This document shows, one piece after another, positions 1 through 10,132 of a stretch of 64,000 bases of DNA; the stretch's first letter is position 1, and each line of letters begins with the position of its first letter. Source of the stretch: Bacteroidota bacterium. Its GTDB lineage: Bacteria > Bacteroidota > Bacteroidia > Chitinophagales > LD1. The position numbers and the translations under genes are program-made. The stretch covers positions 1 through 64,000 of the forward strand of contig JADKJG010000010.1 in assembly GCA_016722375.1 (NCBI GenBank), read 5' to 3'. The notes beneath the pieces were generated by a model. The model was not told the DNA's origin and searched no databases. It was given only the letters and a program-made list of their open reading frames with translations.

Positions 1-1273
1 AAATAAATTCATGAATGGATTCTTTGGTGATATGGTTCGTGCCTCTGGTCAGTTCTTTCAACTTTTCATACGGCTTCGGATAACCTTCCCGTCGAAGAAT
101 GGTTTGAATGGCTTCTGCCACTACGGCCCAATTATGTTCGAGGTCATTTTGTATAGCAGTTTCGTTGAGCAAAAGTCTGGATAAGCCTTTTTCGATGGAA
201 GCAATGCTTATCATGGTATGAGCAACCGGTACTCCGATATTTCTCAGCACCGTTGAATCTGTCAGGTCGCGCTGCAAACGGGAGATGGGAAGTTTGGCAG
301 AAAGATGTTCAAACAAAGCATTCGCAATTCCCAGATTTCCTTCAGCGTTTTCAAAATCAATCGGGTTCACCTTGTGGGGCATGGCGGACGAGCCTACTTC
401 GTTCTTATTTACTTTCTGTTTGAAATACTCCATAGAGATATAAGTCCACAAGTCGCGGCAGAAATCAATCAGAATGGTATTGATGCGCTTCATCGCATCG
501 AAGTGTGCAGCCAGATGGTCGTAGTGTTCAATCTGTGTGGTGTAGTGGCTGCGGCGCAGATGCAGAATGCGCACCACAAAATCATTGGCAAACTGCACCC
601 ATGCAATCTGTGGATATGCCACATGATGTGCATTCAGATTACCGGTAGCCCCACCAAACTTAGCGCTATATGGTATTTGTTCAAACAGGTGTATTTGATT
701 CTGCAAACGTTCAACAAAAACCATCATCTCTTTTCCCAAACGGGTGGGAGATGCCGGTTGCCCGTGCGTATGAGCCAGCATAGGGATAGATTTCCAGTCT
801 TCCGACAGTTGCTCGATTTGTTCAATCAATTTCTTGATAGCGGGTAAATAGACTTTCTCATTCGCCTCCATAAAGGAAAGCGGGATAGCGGTGTTATTAA
901 TATCCTGCGAGGTGAGTCCGAAATGGATAAACTCTTTCCATTTCCCTAATCCAAGCTCATCAAATTTTTCTTTCAGAAAATATTCCACCGCCTTCACGTC
1001 GTGGTTGGTTACCTTTTCGGTGTCTTTTATTTTTTGTGCATCCGCCTCCGAGAAATTCTTGCTGATATTCTTCAGAGCAGAAAAACTCTTGACCGGAAAA
1101 TCAGCAAGCTGTGGCAAAGGGATTTCGCAGAGGGCGATGAAATATTCAACCTCTACATATACCCGATAATAAATCAATCCATATTCGGAATAATAGCGGG
1201 CAAGAGATTCGGTTTTGCTTCTGTATCTGCCATCAACGGGTGAGATGGCATGGAGCGGATTTAATGGTGTCAT
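1..1273 (-). CDS. purB: Adenylosuccinate lyase, 3' end cut by window edge
   Basis: The reading frame is open from an ATG at 1273 down to base 1, about 424 codons, with no stop inside the window. Family members are about 450 residues, so only a short C-terminal piece is missing. The N-terminus reads MTPLNPLHAISPVDGRY, the typical start of the long PurB type, and the last visible residues (LTRGTNHITKESIHEFI) match the C-terminal helix of this family. The enzyme acts in the cytoplasm in purine synthesis, cleaving SAICAR and adenylosuccinate with release of fumarate. A -7 promoter box lies 8 nt upstream of the ATG. Identification rests on recognised sequence and is firm. Confidence 0.93.
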   Translation of the reverse strand, partial: MTPLNPLHAISPVDGRYRSKTESLARYYSEYGLIYYRVYVEVEYFIALCEIPLPQLADFPVKSFSALKNISKNFSEADAQKIKDTEKVTNHDVKAVEYFLKEKFDELGLGKWKEFIHFGLTSQDINNTAIPLSFMEANEKVYLPAIKKLIEQIEQLSEDWKSIPMLAHTHGQPASPTRLGKEMMVFVERLQNQIHLFEQIPYSAKFGGATGNLNAHHVAYPQIAWVQFANDFVVRILHLRRSHYTTQIEHYDHLAAHFDAMKRINTILIDFCRDLWTYISMEYFKQKVNKNEVGSSAMPHKVNPIDFENAEGNLGIANALFEHLSAKLPISRLQRDLTDSTVLRNIGVPVAHTMISIASIEKGLSRLLLNETAIQNDLEHNWAVVAEAIQTILRREGYPKPYEKLKELTRGTNHITKESIHEFI

Positions 1274-1281
1274 AGCTTTAG

Positions 1282-1289
1282 CAAAGATA
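1282..1289 (-). promoter_or_regulatory. Bacteroidota -7 box for purB
   Basis: On the minus strand the sequence reads TATCTTTG, a full match to TAnnTTTG, ending 8 nt before the purB ATG. No clear -33 TTTG is seen. The short distance would give an almost leaderless transcript. Confidence 0.5.
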
Positions 1290-1393
1290 TAAATTTAAAG
1301 CCCGCAGGTCTTTGATTTCCAACTCATCGAATCTTCATACTGCTCTGTGAAACTCTGTGTAGTATTCAAGAATTCTGACTACGCGGAGTTGCT

Positions 1394-1428
1394 CAGAGAA
1401 GGCACAGAGAGGCGCAGAGGAAAATATA
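1394..1428. repeat. CACAGAG/GCGCAGAG-type dispersed repeat
   Basis: The segment contains GGCACAGAGAGGCGCAGAGG between purB and the DUF2279 gene. A related stretch (CGCAGAGGGCGCAGAGGAG) occurs near 24956-24980. It is non-coding and looks like a small dispersed repeat. Function is unknown. Confidence 0.4.
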
Positions 1429-1449
1429 CAGAACTCGGTTTGATAATTC

Positions 1450-2373
1450 TTAAAACCTGATTTTATAGGAAGGAAACGGCATCTTGAACGGATTAGATGC
1501 TTTGAACAAAACCTTGCCGGTCGGGTCTTTCTTGCGCATTCGGGGCAGGTCGGCATCCAGCGAAAATTTCAACAAACGATAGCGGGTCAAATCATTGCGG
1601 TTATGTTCTTTTCCTTCTTTGTCCAACCATTTGTTTTCAAATCCTCCATAAACATTTTCAGTACCATAACCAACGGAATAGCAAAGCCAGTCCGGTTTAA
1701 TACGCGGGATAAATTTGGAAGGATTGACAGAAAGCCAAAAGGTCATGCCGTTGTAGTCTTTTATGGCACGCTCCATCATCGTCTTTCCGAAAAGATTATC
1801 GGCCCGTTCTGCCAATTCGCCCTCTTTATGTTTGTATGGAGCAAAAGAATATTTGCAAAGAATTCGTTGCTCTTCCCAAAGAAGAAATTGAGTCATGGCA
1901 AAAGAAGCGCCTATAAAATTTGCCAGCAGGTCGCTCCACGAAGCGCCCCATTTTTGTGTAAAGCCATCCCAAACTTCGTTGATGCTTTGAAAACCCATGC
2001 CAAGAAAGGCAGCCGTAACAGCCGAGCGCTTATTATCCATGCCTCCCCATCGCAATAGTTCATAAGCCCAAACCGTTTCAAAATAGGCTCCGAAGATATG
2101 ACCTGCCTTATCCATCTGGTTCCATTCCCTCCGGTCGTCGAACCAATGGAACTTGGTCTGTTTGTATAAACGATACCAACCATAATACAACCAAACAAAT
2201 GAAATCAAATACAAACCAGCAACCGTAGCACCAATGATGGATAGCCTGTGTTAGTCGGGATGTTCTGCATTTTTTACCAGCGTATCAATCTTGGTTGCTA
2301 ATGCTCCTTTTTGCTTTTTCCGAATATAGTCGGCATAAACAACGTAAAGAATCAGGAGGAGTAGTATGAGCAT
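1450..2373 (-). CDS. DUF2279 family protein, interrupted by in-frame TAA
   Basis: The body of the protein (254 codons open from 2214) has the DUF2279 signature: a hydrophobic segment, an FHWFDDRREWNQMDKAGH block, then a membrane-inserted helical region and a GASWSDLLANFIG stretch. The family is a set of predicted envelope proteins of unknown role. In the same frame the region upstream starts with an ATG at 2373 and encodes a signal-like leader (MLILLLLILYVVYADYIRKK), but a TAA at 2251-2253 separates the two parts. The residues on both sides (HPD stop HRLSIIG) continue the family pattern, so I infer one gene broken by a point change (for example CAA to TAA) or a sequence error. If the stop is real, only a rare start such as TTG at 2214 could produce the body. 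Confidence 0.7.
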
Positions 2374-2405
2374 AGCCGCTCATCAAAGAGAATAAAAAGA
2401 ATTAA

Positions 2406-2444
2406 ATATTGGATGCCATCACCCAAAATGATGGCATCCAATAT
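2406..2444 (-). terminator. Hairpin terminator after the M1 aminopeptidase
   Basis: A perfect 16-bp stem (2406-2421 with 2429-2444, arms containing ATTGGATGCCATCA) with a 7-nt loop lies directly after the stop codon of the minus-strand aminopeptidase at 2448. The downstream tract is only moderately T-rich. Confidence 0.65.
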
Positions 2445-2447
2445 TAA

Positions 2448-4897
2448 CTATGGCTTCAAAGCCTCGGTCAGGGCTTTGGATTCCCAATCTTTCCAGGTAC
2501 CCATTTCAAAAATACCTTTGGCGAGTTTGAGGTTTTCAGGCTTTGCTATTAAAACTTTAAGTGTTCTAATAGCCGGGCCACCCAATCGGGTATTGCTGCT
2601 CAATGCGGCGTTAAATAAATTGCGAACGAGTGCGTCGTTGCAAAAAACCAGTCGCTCTGCGGCCCCCATAGCTTTTACTCGAGTGAGAAATTCGTAGCGA
2701 TTAGAAGTATATTCTACCAACTGATCTTGTTCGGTCGTTCCGGCTTTGGCTTCTTTAGCTGCGATTTCCAACCAAGTAATTCTCACGTTGTTATTATGCC
2801 CCATTACTCCTTTCGTTTTATCAAGATATACCTTGGCTTTTTCTGGGTAAAGTTTGTAAAGTTTGCGCAGGGTATTTTCAATAGTTACATAAGAAGAATC
2901 TGTCAGTAAATTTTCCACATCGGCCACAATCGCATTAGGGAAGGTTTCCAGATTATCTACCACAGCTCTTCTCACAGTGAGGTCTTTATCGTGTAAAGCT
3001 CTGTTGAAAAGGCTGATGGATGCAGCGTTATCATCTTTTGCAAGCTGCGAAATGACCTCGTTTTTGATCACGTTGAAAGTTTCCTTATTGAATAGCCGGA
3101 TTAACAAATCTCTCTTTTGATCAAGGCCTGTCTCCTTCAATGCGGCAAGAGCATCATAGCGGTCAATCATGTTTTTGGCATTCAAAGCCTGAGCAGAAAG
3201 TTCTTCAAAGTTTCTCTGGAATTCCAAGGTTTTTAAAACATTTGACTCCGGGTCGAAGAGCGTATATTCCACCGGGCTATCATTGGGCGCGCTGACATAA
3301 ACCGTGTCAGACGCATGGCTTAACCAAGCTTTCTTTGTGGAGGAAGATCCATCTTTGAAAAAGACTTGAAAAAATATCGGCATTTTGAAGTAGCCAGTCA
3401 ACTCATCGGTCTTGTGAGTTTGGTTCACATAGAAAGCTACTCTATCTTTTGGCGTTCATAACTCACTGAATAATTTGGAACTCCGGCACGATATACCCAC
3501 TGATCGAAAAACCAATCGAGGTTGATTCCGGCGGTTCTCAAAAATGTCATCATGAAATCATGATTGCTCACGTTATCATAAGCATGTTCTTTAAGATAAT
3601 TAGCGATGCTGCGTCTAAATACCGAATCGCCCACTACATATCGAATCATATCAATCACCGAACTTCCCTTGGGATAATGACGCGCCGAGCCACCCTGACT
3701 ATGTGCCACCGGGAAACGATCCTTTTTATCTGCAGCGATGGAAGCATTTGCTTCGCCGCGCTTTCCCCACTGATAAGAATCTTCCCCGTTTACTGTTCTT
3801 GTAAACTGTTTGGCATAATAGGTCGCAAAACTTTCGTGCAGCCAGTGGTCGGTAGAGCCGTACTCGGTAACATAATCACCAAACCATTGGTGCGTTAATT
3901 CATGTGCGTTCGTGCCGAGGTATTGACGGTCCATCTCCATCCGTGCATCGTTCAAAGAAAAATCACCATAGACGGTAGCGGTGGTATTCTCCATCGCACC
4001 ATACATAAAGTCCTGCACCGGTATGTTGGCATAGGTCAGCCAGGGGTATTTGGTTTCCAATTCAGTAGAAAGCCAGTCCATCATCTCGGCACTGTATTTG
4101 TAGGTAGGCGCAACCGTTTGCGGAAGGTTGTCATAATAATATTGACGAGACACCATGCCGTTCTTGCTCTTGTAGTCTTTGTATTTATACTTGTCAATGG
4201 CCAGCATAATCAGGTAAGGAACCATCGGCTTGTTCATGGCATAATGCCAAGTGGCTGTTCCATCGGCATTATATTTCTTGCTTTTCAGGCTGCCATTTGA
4301 TACAACGGTATAGCTTGAATCGAAGGTGATTACTGTTTCGGTTATCATTTTATCGTTCACGAAATCATAGCAAGGAATCCAATAGCGGTTGTCGGTCAGT
4401 TGTCCTTGTGTCCATATTTGTTTGCGCGTGAAGTAGCGATCGCCATCGGGGTTCTTGGCGTTTACATTCCAACCTATGAAATATAAACCCCGGCGAGGAG
4501 TGGCTTCATAAGTAATGTCCAGTTTATAGCTTTTGTTCCAGTTCATAGCCTGAAGGAAACGGATGGTAACCCCTTCGCTGTCCATAGCAAAGGGAGTTTC
4601 TTTTCCATCAAGCAATACTTTTTTTATCGCAATATCCGGTGCATTCAGGAACAGTGTGTCCACGACGTACTGAATAGGCCGGAAGTCGTATTTCACATTG
4701 CCAAAGACAATACCTTCTTTGGTATTGAATTTCACGCTCAAGGCCATTTTGGTGAAGTCAACGTTATGGTCGTGTGGTTTGCCGCCTTCATCGCGCAGGT
4801 AGCAGATGGAGGTGTCTTGGGCAGAAGTCGCAAGAGACGAGACGCAAGACATTAGACACAAGACAAGGGACAGGAGATAAATGGAAAGACGTTTCAT
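2448..4897 (-). CDS. M1 family aminopeptidase (frameshifted)
   Basis: Two adjacent frames together make one M1 zinc metallopeptidase of about 816 residues. The first frame (4897-3437, 486 aa) has a signal or lipoprotein-like N-terminus with an LMSC motif at residues 15-18. It also has the exopeptidase motif GAMEN at 300-304 and zinc ligands HELTH at 332-336 with E355 in LHESF. The second frame (to 2448) carries the C-terminal helical HEAT-like part. At 3447-3450 there is an A4 run on the coding strand. Adding one A joins SVSYERQK to DRVAFYVNQTHK in one frame, as the fold expects. I see no canonical slippery heptamer, so this is a mutation or sequence error rather than programmed frameshifting. 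The enzyme probably trims peptides in the periplasm. A hairpin terminator follows. Confidence 0.88.
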
Positions 4898-5099
4898 GTT
4901 TATGATGTTTTATTGAGGCGTAAAGAAATTGTAATTAACGAATAATGAAAAGGGTATGAGGTTAAAATTCATTTTGGCCTTTCTCAGGGGACTTATAAGC
5001 TCGTTTACAGCAAAAATCTTCACTTATAGTGAAAATTTTTGCGTTTTTGGTAGGGCATGAACCCGTACAATTTCCTGTTTTAGGACTCTGATTTTCAAT

Positions 5100-5375
5100 T
5101 TTAACGCGTTCATTTTTGATTGCTATACGCTTCTTTCAAATATCAATGCGTTTGGCTCCGGCATAAGTGCGTTTATTTCCCGTCATCATAGCTCTAATTT
5201 CCTCTTTTAGTGCATTGCAACCGGCCAGAAGCGCGTTGCGCTGAGCCGTAAGCGCGTTGTTCACCACGCATAAGCGCGCTTATCTTTGCCATAAGAGCAA
5301 TAATTTTCGCCAGTAACGCATTGCACTCAGTCATCAACGCGTTTAGCACTGGTGTAAACGCGTTTATTTTTGGGG
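5100..5375. repeat. Array A: 21-bp periodic motif AACGCGTT-like
   Basis: The 620-bp gap before the hydrolase gene holds about 13 copies of a degenerate motif (CGCGTT and variants, often preceded by TAA or GAA). Starts are near 5105, 5128, 5147, 5168, 5190, 5211, 5232, 5253, 5275, 5296, 5317, 5338 and 5359, a mean step of 21.2 bp. The best copies contain AACGCGTT, which is two-fold symmetric. Stops occur in the frames, so coding is unlikely. The rest of the gap (4898-5099) shows nothing recognisable apart from an A/T-rich hairpin near 5018-5038. Confidence 0.75.
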
Positions 5376-5502
5376 GAAATGGGTAGTATGGCCTATATTC
5401 TGGGGAGAATGCAAGTCGGAGAATGCTTTATTAATATTTTCAAGTGCGCAGAGCTAACAATGGGAGAACTGGTCTACACTAAATCGACACTCCTTAATTT
5501 TT

Positions 5503-5510
5503 TAACTTTG
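5503..5510 (+). promoter_or_regulatory. -7 box for the T9SS hydrolase
   Basis: TAACTTTG matches TAnnTTTG and lies 10-16 nt before the possible ATG starts at 5521 and 5527. No strong -33 box is visible. Confidence 0.4.
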
Positions 5511-5526
5511 CAACTTAAAAATGACC

Positions 5527-6771
5527 ATGAAAAAATTTGCAAATTTTATTGTTCTTCTAATCGTGACAGTTGCAACAAGAGGACAACAATCATATCCCAT
5601 CACCTTCAATCATGACGGTCTAACTGTTAATGGAACATTCACAATTCCAAATGGGACAGGACAATTTCCAACTGTAATTATTAATGCGGGAAGTGGCGCA
5701 AGTGACAGAGATGGAACGATTCCAATGTTAGGTGCTAATGTTGCTTGTCTTTATCCTGACTTGCTCAACGACACGCTTCGACCTTATAAAGAGCTATCTG
5801 ATGCCTTGGTTGATTCTGGCTATGCGGTTTTGCGATATGATAAATTAGAATATACCTATCCAACAACTCTTGGAACCATTACATTTCATAAGCTTTGGTT
5901 GCCGGTTGAAAGTGCTATCAATTATGTTAAGACACGCGATGATGTAGATACAAGCAATATCATTCTTATCGGACATAGTGAAGGTTCTAGCCTTATTCCT
6001 TTCATAGCCAAAGGAAGAACCGATGTGAAGGCGTTAATATCCATTGCAGGAGCAAGGACACCTTTTGATTCCATATTGGCTTATCAACTTGTAAATATTG
6101 CTCAAACTTGTGGAGGAAATGTTTCACAAGCGCAATCGCAGGCAAATCAGATTTTAAGCTACTTCAATATCATTAGAACTAATACGTGGAATGGAAGCAC
6201 ATCACCTTTATTTGGAGTTCCTGCAAGTGTTTGGTATGACTATTTCCTTGCGACAGATTCCGTTGCTATTAATTATAATCTGGACAACCTTCCAACTCTT
6301 TTTACAGGAATGGGACTGGATATAAATGTTCCTCCAGCAGAGTTAATACGCTTTCAAAACGAAGTCACCATCACAAACGATTTTTGGAGTATTCCCGGAC
6401 TTGTTCACTATATGACCCCTAACAATGATCCTCATGTTTCACCCGTTCTAACAGACACGATAATTTACTGGCTTCGTCAGCATGTTCTAACGACCGGTAT
6501 CACCCCTATTAACTCACCAGACCGTTATTTCCATATCACACCAAACCCGTTCAATACAGACTTTTCTATTTCCATCGAGAAAGAGAATGTGACTAATTTG
6601 AGCGTTTCACTTATCAATATTTTTGGGCAAATAATGTTTAGTGAAACCGATGAAAATATGCAAGGCAAATTTACTTCTACGTATTTAACGGGGGCACTTC
6701 CATCAGGTATATATTTTCTAAACATTTCTGCTGACGGACATTCTATGACAAGGAGAATTGTCAAACAATGA
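5527..6771 (+). CDS. Secreted alpha/beta hydrolase with T9SS sorting domain
   Basis: The 414-residue product begins with a signal peptide (MKKFANFIVLLIVTVATRGQ); an ATG six bases upstream (5521) is also possible. The middle is an alpha/beta hydrolase: an oxyanion-type NAGSGASDRDG stretch, the nucleophile elbow GHSEGS, and a late DPHVSP histidine that may complete the triad. Many Bacteroidota homologues are esterases or acyl-peptide hydrolase-like. The last 80 residues are a type A T9SS C-terminal domain (ITPNPFNTDFSI ... GIYFLNISADGHSMTRRIVKQ), so the protein should cross the outer membrane through T9SS and be cleaved or anchored at the surface. The exact substrate cannot be told. It stands alone, downstream of array A. 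Confidence 0.85.
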   Translation: MKKFANFIVLLIVTVATRGQQSYPITFNHDGLTVNGTFTIPNGTGQFPTVIINAGSGASDRDGTIPMLGANVACLYPDLLNDTLRPYKELSDALVDSGYAVLRYDKLEYTYPTTLGTITFHKLWLPVESAINYVKTRDDVDTSNIILIGHSEGSSLIPFIAKGRTDVKALISIAGARTPFDSILAYQLVNIAQTCGGNVSQAQSQANQILSYFNIIRTNTWNGSTSPLFGVPASVWYDYFLATDSVAINYNLDNLPTLFTGMGLDINVPPAELIRFQNEVTITNDFWSIPGLVHYMTPNNDPHVSPVLTDTIIYWLRQHVLTTGITPINSPDRYFHITPNPFNTDFSISIEKENVTNLSVSLINIFGQIMFSETDENMQGKFTSTYLTGALPSGIYFLNISADGHSMTRRIVKQ

Positions 6772-6779
6772 TATGCGCG

Positions 6780-7100
6780 ACCATCTAGCGCGAGCATCCG
6801 CCCGTGCCAAGTTCAGAGGTTCGAGCGGATGTTTTGTATCGGTCGTTCCTAAGGAACTTAAATTAGATGCTGTTTATTGACTACCAAACGCATAGCTCCT
6901 ACGGAGCTAAATAAATCTACAGCAAAGTTTTGCGAGAATTTTCTGAGGCAATCTTTCGCTGCCAAAGGCATGGATTCCCATTTGTATTTCTGGTTTTATA
7001 AATACACAAAGGAAGATTGCCACGGCTTTTGCTCTGTTTATTATTTGGGAAAAAGCCTCGCAAGGACAATCTATTTGATTACCTCTCGAGGTAAGGCTGG
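6780..7100 (-). repeat. Dispersed composite repeat PQ, copy 1
   Basis: The 360-bp gap between two T9SS genes contains two blocks also found, in the opposite orientation and the same relative order, at 33612-33868. Block P (about 6905-7080) includes GATTGTCCTTGCGAGG and GCCGTGG when read on the minus strand. Block Q (about 6785-6832) includes GCGCGAGCATCCGC and AGTTCAGAGGT. No open frame in it looks real. It is a mobile or recombinogenic repeat of unknown type. Confidence 0.65.
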
Positions 7101-7131
7101 ACAATTTTCTCCGCCGGAGGGTACCAAAATT

Positions 7132-9090
7132 TTATTGGGCAGAAATGATTTTACCTGTCTTTATTAATTGGTCATCTTTTTGAAGTTGCCAGAAATAAAG
7201 GCCGGATGATGGCAGGTGGCAGATTGTTTCTTGCGCTGTCAGGTAAATTGACTGAATTTCTTTTCCAACGCAATCATAGAGGGTGAATGTGGAACCTTGT
7301 AAGGATTCATTCACCTTTAAAGAAAACAGGTCGGATGCAGGATTTGGAAAGAGGGTTACTTCCAAATTGTCGTCCAAGTGTGTAGCTTCAGTAATGAAAG
7401 GATAGGTAACCGTAGCCGAATCGGTAATTCCTTCGCTCAGATTTATATACATGCCCGATGGCGAGGATTGAAGTTTAGCCGCGCGAACCATGTAGTAATA
7501 GAGTCCATCGGTTCCCACAGAATCATAGAATGTATTGGAGGTGAGCAGCCCGCTAATCTGTTCGTAGCGGCTAAAGGCAGTGGTGCTTTTATAAACATAA
7601 TAGCCCAGCACGGTATCAACAGAAGCCGTCCAGTTGAGGCTTGCTCCTAGCGGAGCGGAGGCGTGGGGAGTAGCAGTGAGCTGGGTAACGGGAGCCACCA
7701 CATCTTGTTTTAAGGTGAGGTCGCCCATCAGCGCCACGTGAACGGAACGGACGCCAAAGTTTCCGCTATAGAGGTAGGGATTGTTTTGTGAAAGCCGGGC
7801 AGAGAAACCGATATGTTCGCCCATAGCCATGTGATGAAAGAACCAATATGGCCGACCGGCCCAGCAACAAGTCAGCGCCGGTTCATCGGCACAAAGCGGA
7901 GCGCGGAGGAAATTGTTCTGCGAATTCCAATCGCCGAAGTAGCTGCCAAAAAGCATGGTGAAAACAGCGTTGACAGATTTGGTGGCAAAATTAGTTGTAC
8001 TTCCTATGCCACCGGCGCTGTTAAAAGAGCCTCCTCCGCAACCATAAGCCCATTGATAGGAAGCCGTATCGAGCGTAGAAATAAAATCGCGATTGAAAAT
8101 ATTCTCGCGACCCAGAAGCGGAGCAAAATTTCGATAGCCGCAACTGGCAAAGGCTTCGCCACTGAATACTCCAAAATTATCATCTACCAGCCCACGATGT
8201 ACCGGCTCAAATAATTTGTGACGATAAGCGTGGTCTTTATCCAGATAATTCTTCATCAACTGTACTTCACTTCTCGGAATGGAGGGCATGTTATAGAAAT
8301 CCACGCGGCTGATTTCAAGTTCCAGATTGGAAGGAAGGTTGCTTTGGTCAAACTTTCCGTCGCCCGGAATATTTTTATTCAGTGCATAGGATGAGGTAGT
8401 GTCATTTACAGAAATATCTGTCCAAGAGGAGTTAATGTCTCCATAATACGCATCGGCGGGCCAGGCACCGCGGTGGTTAGAGTGGCCATCAGGATTTATG
8501 TCGCCGCTATAAGGCACCGGTATATGTCCCAGTAGTAACACCGCCTTTGTACGTGCAGAATCTTCTGCCACCACATTCAATATTTTCGCTTTGACCGAAG
8601 GTACAAGTTCGTTTCTTCCCATCACCATTTGCTTCACCTGCCAACCATCGCCACTGATGTCTTTCATCAGACGTTCTATCTGCACCGGAAGGGAATCTGC
8701 AAAGAGTGAATCAACCAGCAACAGAAGTATCCCTTTGTCATGCACGGCAGGCAGACGCACCGCTGAATAGATATAACCCGCCAAAACTCTGTTGTAGGCA
8801 GCTTTTTCCACTTTATATTCATAAGCAGAATCCACAGAAACATTGTTGTCAACGTAAAAGGTATCTGAAGGCGTGAGCGTCGCGAGAATGATTCCCCAAC
8901 TGGTTGCTTCTTTGGTTTTTCGATACACTTTATAGGAAGTAGCGCTATCCGAATAAGGCCATTGAACAGTTACCTGGGGTGGAACTAGGCTCGTCGTGGC
9001 GGTCAGCGGAACCAGATAGTCTGCCGTGGTTTGGGAAAAAACAAGTAATACATTGACAAACAGAAACAGGGTCAGTAGAATATGTTTCAT
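7132..9090 (-). CDS. Large secreted protein with FnIII-like domains and T9SS sorting domain
   Basis: This 652-residue protein starts with a signal peptide (MKHILLTLFLFVNVLLVFSQ) and ends with a type A T9SS domain (LFPNPASDLFSLKV ... LYFWQLQKDDQLIKTGKIISAQ). An FnIII-like domain lies at about residues 35-110 and a second at about 480-560. The central part (about 115-460) has a KAVLLLGHIPVPYSG segment and a YGCGGGSF motif. These resemble secreted Bacteroidota proteins with a caspase/gingipain-like fold, but I cannot assign catalytic residues with confidence. I infer surface display or release through T9SS. The function is not recognised. Confidence 0.8.
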   Translation of the reverse strand: MKHILLTLFLFVNVLLVFSQTTADYLVPLTATTSLVPPQVTVQWPYSDSATSYKVYRKTKEATSWGIILATLTPSDTFYVDNNVSVDSAYEYKVEKAAYNRVLAGYIYSAVRLPAVHDKGILLLLVDSLFADSLPVQIERLMKDISGDGWQVKQMVMGRNELVPSVKAKILNVVAEDSARTKAVLLLGHIPVPYSGDINPDGHSNHRGAWPADAYYGDINSSWTDISVNDTTSSYALNKNIPGDGKFDQSNLPSNLELEISRVDFYNMPSIPRSEVQLMKNYLDKDHAYRHKLFEPVHRGLVDDNFGVFSGEAFASCGYRNFAPLLGRENIFNRDFISTLDTASYQWAYGCGGGSFNSAGGIGSTTNFATKSVNAVFTMLFGSYFGDWNSQNNFLRAPLCADEPALTCCWAGRPYWFFHHMAMGEHIGFSARLSQNNPYLYSGNFGVRSVHVALMGDLTLKQDVVAPVTQLTATPHASAPLGASLNWTASVDTVLGYYVYKSTTAFSRYEQISGLLTSNTFYDSVGTDGLYYYMVRAAKLQSSPSGMYINLSEGITDSATVTYPFITEATHLDDNLEVTLFPNPASDLFSLKVNESLQGSTFTLYDCVGKEIQSIYLTAQETICHLPSSGLYFWQLQKDDQLIKTGKIISAQ

Positions 9091-9289
9091 CTAATGGAAA
9101 TTTGTTTTCAGAATAGTACTTTGATGCTAAAAATAAATAAAAATAGGTACCTCAATTTTTAAAACCAAAACAAGAATACGTTTTATTGAGTCTATTTGAA
9201 AGATAAGGCGAAGAAGCCAGAAGTTGCTAGTTTGATCTGCTACTCATCCACCTCGTTTTATCTAATCCAGAAAAAATATCTTCGCAACC

Positions 9290-10099
9290 GTGAAAATCAC
9301 CGAATCGCCATCTCTCTATCGTCATCTTGAAAAGATGACCACGAACGAATTGTTGGCTAATATCAATATCGAAGATCAAAAAGTAGCTGAGGCAGTAAAA
9401 AAGGTGATTCCCCAAATCGAAAAATTGGTAGTTGCCGTAACTGATAAAATGTTGAGTGGAGGAAGACTCTTTTATATCGGCGCTGGTACCAGTGGGCGCT
9501 TGGGCATTGTAGATGCTAGCGAATGTCCGCCTACTTTCGGAGTTCCACATGGTTTGGTCATCGGTCTAATGGCGGGAGGCGACAGTGCCATCCGCAAAGC
9601 GGTGGAGTTTGCAGAAGATAGTAGAGAACAAGGTTGGAAAGATTTACAGGAATATAGCGTGAATCAACGCGATGTGGTGGTCGGAATTGCTGCATCAGGT
9701 CGAACACCTTATGTAGTAGGCGCGCTAGATCTTTGTAGAAAGAACAACATCCTGACCGGTTGCATTTCCTGCAATCCCGATTCACAGGTAACGCAACATG
9801 CCGACTTTCCTATAGAGGTGATTACTGGTCCCGAGTTTGTGACCGGCAGTACCCGAATGAAAGCCGGAACAGCACAGAAACTAGTACTAAATATGCTGAG
9901 TACGGCTGTAATGATAAAGTTAGGAAGAGTTGAGGACAACCGGATGGTGCACATGCAACTGAGCAATGAAAAGCTAATTGAACGAGGAACTAAAATGGTG
10001 ATGGAATCAAGTGGATTAGATGAAACAAAAAGCCGCGAACTGTTACTGAAATACGGAAGCGTAAAACAGGCGCTAGAAATCTATCTGAAGAAAAAATGA
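9290..10099 (+). CDS. murQ: N-acetylmuramic acid 6-phosphate etherase
   Basis: The 269-residue product is a single SIS-domain protein. It has the glycine-rich phosphosugar loop GAGTSGRLG (about residues 64-72) and the family signature DASECPPTFG with the expected catalytic Glu at position 78. It cleaves the lactyl ether of MurNAc-6-phosphate to give GlcNAc-6-phosphate in cell-wall recycling in the cytoplasm. The start is a GTG at 9290, which gives the usual N-terminus KITESPSLYRHLEKMTT. A weak -7 box (TATCTTCG, 9277-9284) is only 5 nt upstream. The gap before it (9091-9276) holds nothing else I can recognise. Confidence 0.95.
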   Translation: MKITESPSLYRHLEKMTTNELLANINIEDQKVAEAVKKVIPQIEKLVVAVTDKMLSGGRLFYIGAGTSGRLGIVDASECPPTFGVPHGLVIGLMAGGDSAIRKAVEFAEDSREQGWKDLQEYSVNQRDVVVGIAASGRTPYVVGALDLCRKNNILTGCISCNPDSQVTQHADFPIEVITGPEFVTGSTRMKAGTAQKLVLNMLSTAVMIKLGRVEDNRMVHMQLSNEKLIERGTKMVMESSGLDETKSRELLLKYGSVKQALEIYLKKK

Positions 10100-10132
10100 T
10101 GATGAAAAAGAAAGCACGGGGAAAAGACTATC

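Noticed and set aside
305..847. Plus-strand frames over purB, valS, asnB, the TonB receptor and other large genes
   Set aside because: They are antisense shadows of well-supported genes and have no family resemblance.
3437..3450. Programmed -1 frameshift in the M1 aminopeptidase
   Set aside because: No canonical X-XXY-YYZ slippery site or clear downstream structure was found; a missing A explains the break.
5370..5615. 81-codon frame before the T9SS hydrolase
   Set aside because: It overlaps the hydrolase start in another frame and has no recognisable features.
6877..7167. 96-codon frame in the gap between two T9SS genes
   Set aside because: It lies inside dispersed repeat PQ and is not kept in the second copy.
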